A DNA stretch of 64,000 nucleotides from NCBI RefSeq assembly GCF_003097635.1, contig NZ_QCZI01000001.1, forward strand, positions 248,001 to 312,000, given 5' to 3'. Source of the stretch: Flavobacterium psychrotolerans (GTDB lineage Bacteria > Bacteroidota > Bacteroidia > Flavobacteriales > Flavobacteriaceae). Below, one piece after another: positions 23,739 to 33,041 of this stretch. The notes under the pieces are model-generated. The model ran no database searches. It was not told the DNA's origin and saw only the letters and a program-made list of their open reading frames with translations. How positions within the stretch are numbered: the first letter of the stretch is position 1; each line of letters starts with the position of its first letter. The translations under genes were made by a program, and so were the position numbers.

Positions 23739-25868
23739 ATGAAAAATAGATTTATCTTAAGTTGTCTTTGTATTACTTTTGCATTAATTTCCATAAGAAT
23801 TAAAGCTCAAAAAATGACAGAAAAAATGCAAGCACCCGTTGCTAAAATAATTCCTACAATTTTAGAAAAACACGGTGATGTTAGAATAGACAATTACTTT
23901 TGGCTCAACGATAGAGAAAATCCCGATGTCATTGATTACTTAAATAAAGAAAATGATTACTACAATGCTTTAACTGCCGATTCCAAAAAGTTTCAGACGC
24001 AATTGTTTGACGAAATGAAGAGCCGAATCAAAGAAGATGACGAATCGGTTCCTTATTTATACAACGGATATTATTACATTACACGCTTTGAAACTGGCAA
24101 TGATTACCCCATATATTCACGAAAAAAAGGAAGCCTTGAGGCAAAAGAAGAAATCATGTTCAATTGCAACGAAATGGCAAAAGGACAAAAATATTTCCAA
24201 TTGAGCGGGTTAAGCATCAGCACCGACAATCAGTTTGCCACATTTGCTCTTGATGTCATAGGAAGACGCATTTATACCCTGCAAATAAAAAATCTGATTA
24301 CAGGCGAAATCCTTTCGGATAGGATCGAAAATGCCACTGGAAATTCGACTTGGGCAAATGACAATAAAACTATTTTTTATACCAGACAAGACGAAAAAAC
24401 CTTGCGTTCTGATAAAGTTTTCAAACATAAATTAGGAACCGAAACTGCAAATGACAAATTGGTTTTCTTTGAAAAGGACGATACTTTCAATGTTTCTGTG
24501 GCAAAAGAAAAATCGAAAAAATATATTGTTATTGGTTCTTCAAGTACCTTGACAACGGAATACCGTACTATTTTAGCAGATAATCCCGACGATAAATTCA
24601 AGGTTTTCCAAAAAAGAGTTCGTGGTTTGGAATACAGTATTTCACACTATGGAGACAGTTTTTATATCGTGACCAATATCAATAAAGCCATCAATTTCAA
24701 GTTGATGAAAACTCCAGAAACGGCAACATCAAAAGAAAATTGGACAGATTTGATTCCGCACAGAAATGATGTTTTAATTGAAGATATTGACATATTCAAA
24801 AATTATCTGGTGGTTTCCGAAAGAAGCAACGGTCTGAATACCATTCGGATCATGCCTTGGAGCGGAAAAGGAGAATATTATCTGCCTTTCGAGATTGAGA
24901 CCTATACGGCATATACGACTGCAAACGTAGATTTTGATACAGATATATTACGCTACGGCTATCAATCAATGGCTACACCTTCCTCCGTAATTGATTTCAA
25001 CATGAAAACCAAAGAAAAGGAAATCAAGAAAGAACAACAGGTTCTGGGAGGGAAATTCGACAAAAACAATTACACCGAAGAACGCATTTGGGCCACAGCT
25101 GCTGACGGAACGAAAGTACCAATTTCTATGGTTTACAGAAAAGGATTGGAGAAAACTGGCAAAAATCCATTGTTGCTTTATGCGTACGGCTCATATGGAA
25201 TATCAATGGATCCCTATTTTTCTTCCACTCGTTTGTCTCTTTTAGATAGAGGTTTTGTTTATGCCATCGCGCACATTAGAGGAGGAGAAGACCTGGGAAG
25301 ACAATGGTATGAAGATGGTAAATTATTGAAAAAGAAAAATACATTTACCGATTTCATCGACTGCTCTAAATTTGTAATTGAACAAAAATATACTTCCGCA
25401 GCACATTTATATGCCGAAGGAGGTTCAGCAGGCGGATTATTAATGGGTGTTATTGTAAATATGGCGCCACAATTATACAACGGTATTATTGCCCAAGTCC
25501 CTTTTGTAGATGTAATAACAACGATGCTCGACGATACGATTCCATTAACAACAGGAGAATATGACGAATGGGGAAATCCAAATGTTAAAAAATATTACGA
25601 TTACATGAAGTCATATTCACCTTATGACAATGTAAAAGCACAGGATTACCCCAACATGTATATTTCTACGGGATTGCATGATTCCCAAGTACAGTATTGG
25701 GAACCAGCAAAATGGGTGGCCAAATTAAGAGTCTCAAAAAAGAATAATAAGTTACTTTTTTTAGATACAAATATGGATGCAGGCCACGGTGGTGCATCGG
25801 GGAGATTTGAAGCACTAAAAGAACTAGCCAAAGAATTTAGTTTTTTATTAGATTTAGAGAAAAATTGA
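23739..25868 (+). CDS. S9 family serine peptidase, oligopeptidase B-like
   Basis: A 709-residue exported prolyl-oligopeptidase family enzyme. It has a signal peptide (about residues 1-23, ending IKA), a beta-propeller (about 80-430) and a C-terminal alpha/beta hydrolase domain. The catalytic triad is Ser563 in GGSAGG, Asp648 in LHDSQV and His683 in AGHGG. The block HIRGGEDLGRQWYEDGK and the acidic pair in TTGEYDEWGNP match oligopeptidase B, which cleaves short peptides after basic residues. The signal peptide suggests a periplasmic role in peptide scavenging. It is monocistronic. Confidence 0.93.
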   Translation: MKNRFILSCLCITFALISIRIKAQKMTEKMQAPVAKIIPTILEKHGDVRIDNYFWLNDRENPDVIDYLNKENDYYNALTADSKKFQTQLFDEMKSRIKEDDESVPYLYNGYYYITRFETGNDYPIYSRKKGSLEAKEEIMFNCNEMAKGQKYFQLSGLSISTDNQFATFALDVIGRRIYTLQIKNLITGEILSDRIENATGNSTWANDNKTIFYTRQDEKTLRSDKVFKHKLGTETANDKLVFFEKDDTFNVSVAKEKSKKYIVIGSSSTLTTEYRTILADNPDDKFKVFQKRVRGLEYSISHYGDSFYIVTNINKAINFKLMKTPETATSKENWTDLIPHRNDVLIEDIDIFKNYLVVSERSNGLNTIRIMPWSGKGEYYLPFEIETYTAYTTANVDFDTDILRYGYQSMATPSSVIDFNMKTKEKEIKKEQQVLGGKFDKNNYTEERIWATAADGTKVPISMVYRKGLEKTGKNPLLLYAYGSYGISMDPYFSSTRLSLLDRGFVYAIAHIRGGEDLGRQWYEDGKLLKKKNTFTDFIDCSKFVIEQKYTSAAHLYAEGGSAGGLLMGVIVNMAPQLYNGIIAQVPFVDVITTMLDDTIPLTTGEYDEWGNPNVKKYYDYMKSYSPYDNVKAQDYPNMYISTGLHDSQVQYWEPAKWVAKLRVSKKNNKLLFLDTNMDAGHGGASGRFEALKELAKEFSFLLDLEKN

Positions 25869-25898
25869 AATTTTATTAGTTTTTTTTTGTTAAATTTG
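25865..25898 (+). promoter_or_regulatory. candidate promoter of the cysteine synthase family gene
   Basis: TTG (25865-25867) and TAAATTTG (25891-25898) are 23 bases apart, which is long but within the tolerated range. The box lies 56 bases before the chosen ATG. Confidence 0.5.
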
Positions 25899-25954
25899 CA
25901 TAGTGTTAAGGTCAATAGATATTCAATATAATTGTCTTGATTAACTTTTTTTTT

Positions 25955-26995
25955 ATGAAAGAAGAAATAAAAGCTTACAATAATGTACTGGAATTAATAG
26001 GGAACACACCACTTATTAAGCTCAATAAGGTTACTGAAAATTTAGATGGGAATTTTTATGCTAAAGTGGAAGCATTTAATCCTGGTCATTCCACTAAAGA
26101 TAGAATTGCTTTATTTATTATAGAAGAGGCCGAAAAGCGAGGTATCCTTTCTCCTGGCGATACCATAATAGAAACAACATCTGGAAATACCGGCTTTAGT
26201 CTAGCCATGGTGAGTATCATAAAAGGTTACAACTGTATTTTAGCCGTTAGTTCAAAATCCTCAAAAGATAAAATTGACATGCTTCGCAGTTTGGGAGCAA
26301 AAGTATACGTTTGTCCTGCGCATGTTTCCGCTGATGACGATCGTTCCTACTATAGCGTGGCCAAGAGGTTGCATGAGGAAACTAAGGGTTCCGTGTATAT
26401 CAATCAATATTTCAACCAATTAAATGTTGATGCCCATTACAAATCTACAGGGCCAGAAATCTGGGAACAAACCAACGGTAAAATCACACATCTTATTGCT
26501 TGTAGCGGAACAGGTGGAACTATTTCTGGAACAGCAAAATATTTAAAAGAACAAAATCCAAATATCAGAATTTTAGGAGTTGATGCTTTTGGTTCCGTAT
26601 TGAAAAAATACCATGAAACAAAAGAGTTTGACAACAATGAAATTTATCCATACCGAATTGAAGGTTTAGGAAAAAACTTGATTCCAACGGCAACAGATTT
26701 TGATGTTATTGATCATTTCATGAAAGTGACCGATGAGGAAAGTGCTCATGTTACAAGAGAAATTGCCAAAAGAGAAGGATTGTTCGTAGGATACACTTCA
26801 GGAGCGGTACTCCAAGCCATCAGACAATATGCTGCCGAAGGAGAGTTTGATAAAAATAGTAATGTTATTGCAATTTTCCCTGACCATGGTTCCCGATACA
26901 TGAGCAAAGTATTTAGTGATGACTGGATGAATGAGCAAGGTTTTTTTGATAGCGTTCATGCCGAAGGAGCTCAGCAAATTGAATTTATTAAATAA
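25955..26995 (+). CDS. PLP-dependent cysteine synthase / cystathionine beta-synthase family enzyme
   Basis: A 346-residue fold-type II PLP enzyme. Lys48 in GHSTKDR is the Schiff-base lysine, TTSGNTG binds the substrate carboxylate and SGTGGTISG the PLP phosphate. The family includes O-acetylserine sulfhydrylase and the catalytic core of cystathionine beta-synthase; no CBS or heme domain is present. The motif GLGKNLIP and the extended C-terminus are closer to the CBS-like branch, but which reaction it runs is uncertain. The ATG at 25955 is chosen over an in-frame TTG at 25937, which would add six residues of little sense. Confidence 0.9.
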   Translation: MKEEIKAYNNVLELIGNTPLIKLNKVTENLDGNFYAKVEAFNPGHSTKDRIALFIIEEAEKRGILSPGDTIIETTSGNTGFSLAMVSIIKGYNCILAVSSKSSKDKIDMLRSLGAKVYVCPAHVSADDDRSYYSVAKRLHEETKGSVYINQYFNQLNVDAHYKSTGPEIWEQTNGKITHLIACSGTGGTISGTAKYLKEQNPNIRILGVDAFGSVLKKYHETKEFDNNEIYPYRIEGLGKNLIPTATDFDVIDHFMKVTDEESAHVTREIAKREGLFVGYTSGAVLQAIRQYAAEGEFDKNSNVIAIFPDHGSRYMSKVFSDDWMNEQGFFDSVHAEGAQQIEFIK

Positions 26996-27073
26996 CAAAC
27001 CAGTATTTCAAATTCTACATTTTTTTTAAATAAAACAGTTTGTATCAAGTATAGCAACCGCTTTGATATAAAA

Positions 27074-27119
27074 TTAATGGCAATCATTACTTAATTCAAT
27101 AAGTAATGATTGCCATTAA
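27074..27119. repeat. 20-bp perfect inverted repeat between convergent genes
   Basis: TTAATGGCAATCATTACTTA (27074-27093) and its exact reverse complement (27100-27119) flank the 6-base loop ATTCAA. There is no long T run on either side, so it is not a textbook terminator, though it lies between convergent genes where one is expected. Confidence 0.85.
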
Positions 27120-27183
27120 CATAAAGAGAAAGCATGCATAAAATTAAATTGCTTTTTTCTAATTATTTTATATTGTAGAACTT

Positions 27184-27873
27184 CTAATCAATCACGTCAG
27201 ATTCTCCTTTCAAATTATCGATTAAATTATTTCTAATCGCGTATTTTGCTAATCCTATAGAACTCTTCACATTCACTTTTTTCAATAAATTTTTTCGGTG
27301 TGTTTCTACTGTATTGGCACTTATGAATAATTTTTCACCTATCTTTTTTCCACTGAATTCTAGTGCAATAAGTTTTAAAATAACCAATTCTCTTTGAGTT
27401 AAATTAATGTCGGCTACTATTTTATTTTGACTCCATTCTTGATTATTTTGAACAAAAGAGTTCAATATTTTTTCGTGCATTATTTTACAAAAATATTCCT
27501 CTCCTTTAGTAACTTCGACAAGGGCTTCAATAATGCTTTCTGCCGCACTTTGTTTGGTTAAGTACCCACGAGCCCCTAATTTCATAACCTCCCGAACCAA
27601 TTTTAAATCATCGTAACTAGAGAGTACAATAACTTTAAAAGGTCGTTTTAGACGCGAATATTCTTTCAACACTTCAATACCGTCAATTTTAGGCATATTA
27701 ATATCCATAATAAGAATATCCGCATCTGAAATAGTAACATCTTCAATAAGATTGACGCCATTTAATGAATAACCAACGACTTCAAAATTTTCATTGGATT
27801 TAATCACCGCTTTCATTCCTTCAATAAGCATCTGATGATCATCTGCCAGGTAAACTTTAATTTTATCCTCCAT
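27184..27873 (-). CDS. NarL/LuxR-family response regulator
   Basis: A 229-residue two-component regulator. The receiver domain (1-125) has the acidic pocket Asp11/Asp12, phosphoacceptor Asp57 in LIMDINMP and Lys107 in YLTKQSA. The C-terminal LuxR-type helix-turn-helix (about 155-215) reads LTQRELVILKLIALEFSGKKIGEKLFISANTVETHRKNLLKK-like in order. It binds DNA when phosphorylated. No kinase is adjacent; the TPR HisKA_3 kinase at 43381-45078 is a possible partner of the right class. A -7 box TAACTTTG lies at 27892-27899. Confidence 0.92.
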   Translation of the reverse strand: MEDKIKVYLADDHQMLIEGMKAVIKSNENFEVVGYSLNGVNLIEDVTISDADILIMDINMPKIDGIEVLKEYSRLKRPFKVIVLSSYDDLKLVREVMKLGARGYLTKQSAAESIIEALVEVTKGEEYFCKIMHEKILNSFVQNNQEWSQNKIVADINLTQRELVILKLIALEFSGKKIGEKLFISANTVETHRKNLLKKVNVKSSIGLAKYAIRNNLIDNLKGESDVID

Positions 27874-27891
27874 AGTAGAAATTCATTTCAA

Positions 27892-27899
27892 CAAAGTTA
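27892..27899 (-). promoter_or_regulatory. -7 box of the response regulator gene
   Basis: TAACTTTG on the minus strand, 18 bases before the ATG, matches the consensus; a -33 TTG at the ideal distance is absent. Confidence 0.5.
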
Positions 27900-27965
27900 A
27901 CCAAAATCATTGGTAATCATATCATTAAATATAGTGATATTTTAAACCAATTATTTTGTCCTAAA

Positions 27966-27998
27966 CAAAAAAAACCCGAACGTATTGTCCAGGTTTTT
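27966..27998 (-). terminator. intrinsic terminator of the DUF4293-like gene
   Basis: On the minus strand AACCTGGAC (27995-27987) pairs with GTTCGGGTT (27981-27973) over 9 bp including two G-U pairs, with a 5-base loop and a following T run. Confidence 0.75.
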
Positions 27999-28027
27999 CT
28001 TCGCACTAATAAACTAATATTATAGGT

Positions 28028-28441
28028 TTATCTCAATCGATCCGCAGATTTTACGAGATCTTCATCCTTCTTAATGGCTTTGTTGGCCAAAACTAAAAAA
28101 ACGATAGAAATAATAGGTAGAAACATCCCAATACCCTTCTCAGAAACAAGCACTGTCTCTCCAGATAGATTTAACGAACGATATACAAATAATCCTAATA
28201 AAATTAAATTTAATATGATATTCAATCTGCCAATAACAAATTGATGCTGTCTCTTTTTATAAAATAAAATGCTCAATAAAGATAAAGAAGTACTCAAACC
28301 GAATAATATGGCGTAAAATTGGTTTGCCATAAAATAATATTCCTTGCCATCACTCAAAGTCCACAAAGGGAAAAAAAATGGTAACACTCCAGTAACAACC
28401 AGCGCAAATAGTAAGTAAACCGTTTGTATTCTCTGAATCAT
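28028..28441 (-). CDS. DUF4293-like four-helix membrane protein
   Basis: A 137-residue inner-membrane protein with four predicted membrane segments (about 5-25, 42-62, 72-90, 105-122) and a short charged C-terminal tail (NKAIKKDEDLVKSADRLR). The start MIQRIQTVYLL and the position divergent from rho match DUF4293 proteins of flavobacteria. Function is unknown. A -7 box TATTTTTG lies at 28459-28466 on its strand. Confidence 0.8.
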   Translation of the reverse strand: MIQRIQTVYLLFALVVTGVLPFFFPLWTLSDGKEYYFMANQFYAILFGLSTSLSLLSILFYKKRQHQFVIGRLNIILNLILLGLFVYRSLNLSGETVLVSEKGIGMFLPIISIVFLVLANKAIKKDEDLVKSADRLR

Positions 28442-28620
28442 ATATTATTTTTATAGCACAAAAATATATTTTCTTTTTAAGAAATACTATTGTATCACAA
28501 ATTTTATTCGTATTATTGCATAACAAAAACGTAATCACTTCATTTTACGAGCATTTCCAAAGGTAAAATACACTACACATTTTATATCGTATCCAAATCA
28601 ATTAAATTCAAATAACATTC

Positions 28621-30357
28621 ATGTTTGATATTTCCGCATTAAAAGAAATGAAGCTTTCCGAGCTTCAAGAAATAGCTAAGTTAGCAAAAAGCATAAAGAT
28701 TAATGGCGTTAAAAAAGAAGCGTTAATCTCTCAAATTTTGGAGAATCAATCCACAACACAAGACAATAATCCTGTAGTAAAAGAAAATACAGATACTATT
28801 GAAGACAAGCCTAAAAGAGCTCGGATTACACCAGAAAAAAAACCTGCAATTCAAAAAAAGAATACCAAAACTCTTTTTTCAGAAATAGTTGAAACTCCCA
28901 TTTTACCAAAAGAAGAAGAAAAAAAAGAAAAAAATTCCGAACTAGAAGAAACCGTTGCTGTTGCTATAGAAACTCCAAAAGTAATTAAATTCAAAAAGTC
29001 AGATTACGAAAAAAAAATTGCAATTAAAGCAGAAAAAACAGTACCCAGTGAAGCAGTAAATCAACCAGAAATTAATGGGCCTGCCATCTTGGACATAAAG
29101 ACTGAAATTAAAGCTCCTGAAAAAAAGATAAATCCAAACCAGCTACACAAATTAAATCAAAACGGTAATGGAAATCCGAACCAAAACAGCAATCCAAATT
29201 TCAAAAGCAAGAAAAGCAATTTTAGAGATGCCGATTTTGAATTTGACGGCATCATAGAAAGTGAAGGTGTTCTTGAAATGATGCCAGACGGATACGGATT
29301 TTTACGATCATCCGATTATAATTATTTGGCTTCGCCTGATGACATTTATTTATCGACTTCCCAAATCAGACTGTTTGGTTTAAAAACAGGAGATACTGTA
29401 AAAGGAGTTGTCCGCCCGCCTAAGGAAGGCGAAAAATTCTTTCCATTGGTTCGTGTTTTAAAAATTAACGGTCATGATCCTCAGGTGGTTCGTGATCGGG
29501 TATCTTTTGAGCACTTGACGCCCGTTTTCCCTACAGAAAAATTCAGATTAGCAGAGAAAGGGAGTTCAATTTCTACTCGAATAATCGATTTATTTTCACC
29601 AATAGGAAAAGGGCAACGTGGAATGATTGTAGCACAGCCCAAAACTGGTAAAACGATGTTATTAAAAGACATTGCCAACGCCATTGCAGCCAATCACCCT
29701 GAAGTGTATTTAATTGTGCTTTTGATAGACGAACGTCCTGAGGAAGTTACAGACATGCAACGTAGTGTTCGCGGTGAAGTAATCGCTTCTACTTTTGACA
29801 GAGAACCTCAAGAACACGTAAAAATAGCGAATATCGTTTTGGAAAAAGCGAAACGATTAGTTGAATGTGGTCATGACGTTGTGATTCTATTGGATTCCAT
29901 TACACGTTTAGCGAGAGCTTATAATACCGTACAGCCTGCTTCTGGAAAAGTATTGAGTGGTGGCGTAGATGCCAATGCCTTACAAAAACCAAAACGTTTT
30001 TTTGGTGCCGCAAGAAATGTAGAAAATGGAGGTTCACTAAGTATCATAGCTACTGCCTTAACGGAAACCGGTTCTAAAATGGACGAGGTTATTTTTGAAG
30101 AATTCAAAGGAACAGGAAATATGGAATTACAGTTAGATCGTAAAATTGCGAACAAACGTATTTTCCCCGCTATTGATTTGACCTCATCCAGCACCCGTAG
30201 AGACGACTTGCTGCTAGACGAAAAAACATTGCAACGCATGTGGATTATGAGAAAATACCTTTCTGACATGAATCCTGTAGAGGCAATGGATTTTATTAAT
30301 GAACGATTCAAGAAAACCAGAAACAACGAAGAATTCCTGATTTCTATGAATGATTAA
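28621..30357 (+). CDS. rho: transcription termination factor Rho
   Basis: A 578-residue hexameric RNA helicase that ends transcription. The Rho_N/SAP-like segment is residues 1-45, followed by a disordered, Lys/Glu- then Asn/Gln-rich insert (about 46-205), the cold-shock RNA-binding domain (about 215-290, [14 protein letters not shown]) and the RecA-type motor with Walker A QPKTGKT (Lys344) and Walker [17 protein letters not shown]. The Q-loop/R-loop region [21 protein letters not shown] is complete. It is about 160 residues longer than E. coli Rho because of the insert, a known trait of Bacteroidota Rho. It is monocistronic with a strong terminator. Confidence 0.97.
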   Translation: MFDISALKEMKLSELQEIAKLAKSIKINGVKKEALISQILENQSTTQDNNPVVKENTDTIEDKPKRARITPEKKPAIQKKNTKTLFSEIVETPILPKEEEKKEKNSELEETVAVAIETPKVIKFKKSDYEKKIAIKAEKTVPSEAVNQPEINGPAILDIKTEIKAPEKKINPNQLHKLNQNGNGNPNQNSNPNFKSKKSNFRDADFEFDGIIESEGVLEMMPDGYGFLRSSDYNYLASPDDIYLSTSQIRLFGLKTGDTVKGVVRPPKEGEKFFPLVRVLKINGHDPQVVRDRVSFEHLTPVFPTEKFRLAEKGSSISTRIIDLFSPIGKGQRGMIVAQPKTGKTMLLKDIANAIAANHPEVYLIVLLIDERPEEVTDMQRSVRGEVIASTFDREPQEHVKIANIVLEKAKRLVECGHDVVILLDSITRLARAYNTVQPASGKVLSGGVDANALQKPKRFFGAARNVENGGSLSIIATALTETGSKMDEVIFEEFKGTGNMELQLDRKIANKRIFPAIDLTSSSTRRDDLLLDEKTLQRMWIMRKYLSDMNPVEAMDFINERFKKTRNNEEFLISMND

Positions 30358-30374
30358 GTTCAAAATAGCAATTA

Positions 30375-30419
30375 AAAAAAACTCCGATAAGAATGAAATT
30401 TCATATCGGAGTTTTTTTA
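30375..30419. terminator. bidirectional intrinsic terminator
   Basis: ACTCCGATA (30381-30389) pairs with TATCGGAGT (30404-30412), extended by A and T runs; the loop holds a second small palindrome. It serves convergent rho and the nuclease gene. Confidence 0.88.
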
Positions 30420-30439
30420 TTGGAATTATTTACATGGTA

Positions 30440-31531
30440 TTAATTCACAATTACTTTTTTAGTTACTGATTGGTTGTTTGAAGTCAATTTCAAAAAATAA
30501 AACCCTTTCGATAAGTTTTCTAACGTATACGTATTGTTTTGTAATAGTGGGTTCTTAATTTGCTGAATTATTTGTCCATTAACACTAATCAAATTGATTT
30601 CATCAAGAACAGTTTCAGTTTGAATGTCGATTCTATGATTGTTAGTTGGATTTGGATATACAGAAACACCAGCCAATATATCATATGTACTAACAGCTAG
30701 TATTGGGGAACCCCAAACGCTAGTTACATAGGCATTATTGTCAATATATGGATTTCTGTTTTTTTGGCGTGCATAAATCGCATTATTTCTTGCTATTTCC
30801 CTTGGGCTAACTGGATCTTGGGCATTCCAGGTTAAAAGAATGTTTTTGTAAGCATCCGTAAAAACTTGATCGGAGGTTCCGTTAAACGGAGCATATGAAT
30901 TCCCCCAAGTCGTGATTACATTTTCATATCGGGTAGCAAAATAAAAATACATTCTTGCAATATCCCCCTTAAACTCGTCAATGGGTTCAAAAACCATTCC
31001 GGTAAAACCCGTAGCATATCCCGTGTTTGAAGCAGATCCCAACTTAGATCCATTTAGGGTTGTTTTACTCGCAGTCCCTACTTTCCCATGAGGATAATTA
31101 GATCTTAAGCCATTTACAGTCCCATCGGTAGGCGTAATAAAATGGGCATCTGAAACCATTGGGGATTCAGAATTAAAGATGGATTGCGGAATAATATGTT
31201 CTCTATTATAACAATCTCCTTCTTTAGAATAACTGCCACATCTTTGTGCTGATCCAGAAGAAAAATTGTAAGGATCTGCCCCAGTTGGGTTTTCTGAATA
31301 CATATCCAAAATTGTCCCGTCTTTTTCATAACTAACATCAATGTCAGATGTTAAATAAGTATTATACAAACCCTGATATGACTGGTCTGTATGACCTTTA
31401 ATAATATTATATAATTGTGTTTTCAACGCATACCCTGTTCCTGTGGCGTTATTATAATATCCTGCTGGTGCTTGGGCAAAACAGAAAGAAACAAGAAGAA
31501 GTAAGGATACTAAATAGTAATTTTTTTTCAT
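30440..31531 (-). CDS. secreted endonuclease I with type IX secretion C-terminal domain
   Basis: A 363-residue extracellular nuclease of the EndA/NucM (endonuclease I) family. The signal peptide is residues 1-19 (MKKNYYLVSLLLLVSFCFAQ). The nuclease core (about 25-265) contains the metal-site block NREHIIPQS, with His before the conserved QS, and DAHFITPTDGTVNGLRSNYPHG. Residues about 290-363 form a T9SS sorting domain (VYPNPTNN...GFYFLKLTSNNQSVTKKVIVN in pieces). The ATG at 31531 is chosen because it begins the signal peptide; the longer frame to 31618 lacks one and crosses the promoter. It probably degrades external DNA for nutrients. Confidence 0.92.
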   Translation of the reverse strand: MKKNYYLVSLLLLVSFCFAQAPAGYYNNATGTGYALKTQLYNIIKGHTDQSYQGLYNTYLTSDIDVSYEKDGTILDMYSENPTGADPYNFSSGSAQRCGSYSKEGDCYNREHIIPQSIFNSESPMVSDAHFITPTDGTVNGLRSNYPHGKVGTASKTTLNGSKLGSASNTGYATGFTGMVFEPIDEFKGDIARMYFYFATRYENVITTWGNSYAPFNGTSDQVFTDAYKNILLTWNAQDPVSPREIARNNAIYARQKNRNPYIDNNAYVTSVWGSPILAVSTYDILAGVSVYPNPTNNHRIDIQTETVLDEINLISVNGQIIQQIKNPLLQNNTYTLENLSKGFYFLKLTSNNQSVTKKVIVN

Positions 31532-31573
31532 TGTGGCATTAATAAAATTAAGTATAAATTTTGTTTGGGGTAA

Positions 31574-31581
31574 CAAATTTA
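31574..31581 (-). promoter_or_regulatory. -7 box of the secreted nuclease gene
   Basis: TAAATTTG on the minus strand, 42 bases before the chosen ATG. Its position inside the longer reading frame supports the downstream start. Confidence 0.5.
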
Positions 31582-31709
31582 ATTCATATTCTGTTGTAAA
31601 AATTATTTTTGACAACATAATTTAATATTTCCATTAAATTTTAACAGTTTTAATAAATAAAAACTTTCTAAACAGTATTTAGAGAGTTTGACATGCTTAA
31701 TAGAATCAA

Positions 31710-32924
31710 TTATTCCTTTCGCTCTAACAATGCCATATAAAAACCATCAAAGCCAGATTCAGAAGCCAAAATTTTAGAATCTTTCACAAAAATGAAGTTT
31801 TTACCTGTATCTGTTGTTAAAAAATGCTTGATTTGTTCTTGGTTCTCGGAAGGCAATACAGAACAAGTGGCGTATACTAATTTTCCCCCAGGTTTCACAA
31901 TTTTAGAATAATTTTCTAAAACTTCCGCTTGAACTTTTCGAATGTTATCTATAAATTCGGGTTGTAGTTTCCATTTGGCATCTGGATTTCTTTTCAGAAC
32001 GCCTAATCCGCTACAAGGAGCGTCAATTAAAACCCTGTCCGCTTTTTCGTGTAATTTTTTGATGACTTTTGTGGTGTCAATAATCCGGTATTCTATGTTA
32101 AAAGCTCCATTTCTTTTGGCACGTAATTTTAATTGCTTCAATTTACTTTCATACAAATCCATCGCAATTAATTGGCCTTTATTTTCCATTAAAGAGGCAA
32201 TATGCAACGTTTTCCCACCAGCACCGGCACAAGTATCTACCACGCGCATTCCGGGTTTTACATCCAAGAAAGCGGCAACCAATTGCGAATTGGCATCTTG
32301 GACTTCAAAAAAACCTTGTTTGAAAGCATCTGTCAGAAAAACATTGGCACGTTCTTTCAAAACTAAGGCATCCGGTTGATTTTTCAAAAATTCGGTCTCA
32401 ATATTCAAGTCCATTAGAATGGCATGCAATTTTTCTCTAGTTGTTTTAAGAGTATTCACTCTCAAAATTACTTTTGCGGGTTGGTTTTGAGCAGCAATTT
32501 CGGTTGCCCAAACTTTTTCGCCAAGCTCTTTTACGCCCAACTCATCCATCCAATCTGGGATAGACTCCTTAAGAGCTCTAATTTTTGAAAGTTCGTCAAA
32601 ACGTCCTTTTATTTTTCGTTCCGGAGTTCCTTCTAATTGTCTCCAGTCTGGTATTGGATATCCGCGTAAAACAGCCCAAACAGAAAACATTCTCCAAAGA
32701 TTATCCCTATCAAACGGTTCTTTTACTTCGGCAATTTCCGCATACAATCTTTTCCATCTTACGATTTCATAGATGGTCTCAGCAACAAATTTTCTATCGG
32801 AACTCCCCCACCGTTTGTCTTTTTTTAAAGCTCTCGCAACCACTTTATCGGCATATTCTCCTTCATTAAAAATCGCATTCAGCGAATCTATCGTAGTATA
32901 AACTAAATTTCTGTGTAATCTCAT
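31710..32924 (-). CDS. RsmB/NOP-family RNA m5C methyltransferase
   Basis: A 404-residue SAM-dependent enzyme methylating a cytosine in RNA, probably 16S rRNA. The N-terminal helical part (1-140) is NusB/RsmB-like, and the Rossmann domain from about 220 has the SAM motif VVDTCAGAGGKT (228-239), Asp at MDLYES (256), and the two family cysteines: Cys304 in DAPCSGLG and Cys354 in YATCSV, the catalytic nucleophile. It appears monocistronic with a -7 box TACCTTTG at 32942-32949. Which rRNA position is modified cannot be read from the sequence. Confidence 0.9.
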   Translation of the reverse strand: MRLHRNLVYTTIDSLNAIFNEGEYADKVVARALKKDKRWGSSDRKFVAETIYEIVRWKRLYAEIAEVKEPFDRDNLWRMFSVWAVLRGYPIPDWRQLEGTPERKIKGRFDELSKIRALKESIPDWMDELGVKELGEKVWATEIAAQNQPAKVILRVNTLKTTREKLHAILMDLNIETEFLKNQPDALVLKERANVFLTDAFKQGFFEVQDANSQLVAAFLDVKPGMRVVDTCAGAGGKTLHIASLMENKGQLIAMDLYESKLKQLKLRAKRNGAFNIEYRIIDTTKVIKKLHEKADRVLIDAPCSGLGVLKRNPDAKWKLQPEFIDNIRKVQAEVLENYSKIVKPGGKLVYATCSVLPSENQEQIKHFLTTDTGKNFIFVKDSKILASESGFDGFYMALLERKE

Positions 32925-32941
32925 TTTTTATAATTGAGGTG

Positions 32942-32949
32942 CAAAGGTA
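32942..32949 (-). promoter_or_regulatory. -7 box of the RsmB-like gene
   Basis: TACCTTTG on the minus strand, 17 bases before the ATG; the same octamer precedes typA at 62945-62952. Confidence 0.55.
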
Positions 32950-33003
32950 CTCTTTAATGATGAATGTTGAAGTATAAATGATAAATGTTGCTTTTGTCTA
33001 TTG

Positions 33004-33033
33004 CAAAAAAAAACACTGTTTAGGGCAGTGTTT
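33004..33033 (-). terminator. intrinsic terminator of kup
   Basis: On the minus strand AAACACTG (33033-33026) pairs with CAGTGTTT (33018-33011), followed by a run of T residues. Confidence 0.82.
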
Positions 33034-33041
33034 CCATTTAA

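Noticed and set aside
31532..31618. Longer N-terminus for the secreted nuclease
   Set aside because: It would bury the signal peptide and cover the -7 box at 31574-31581.
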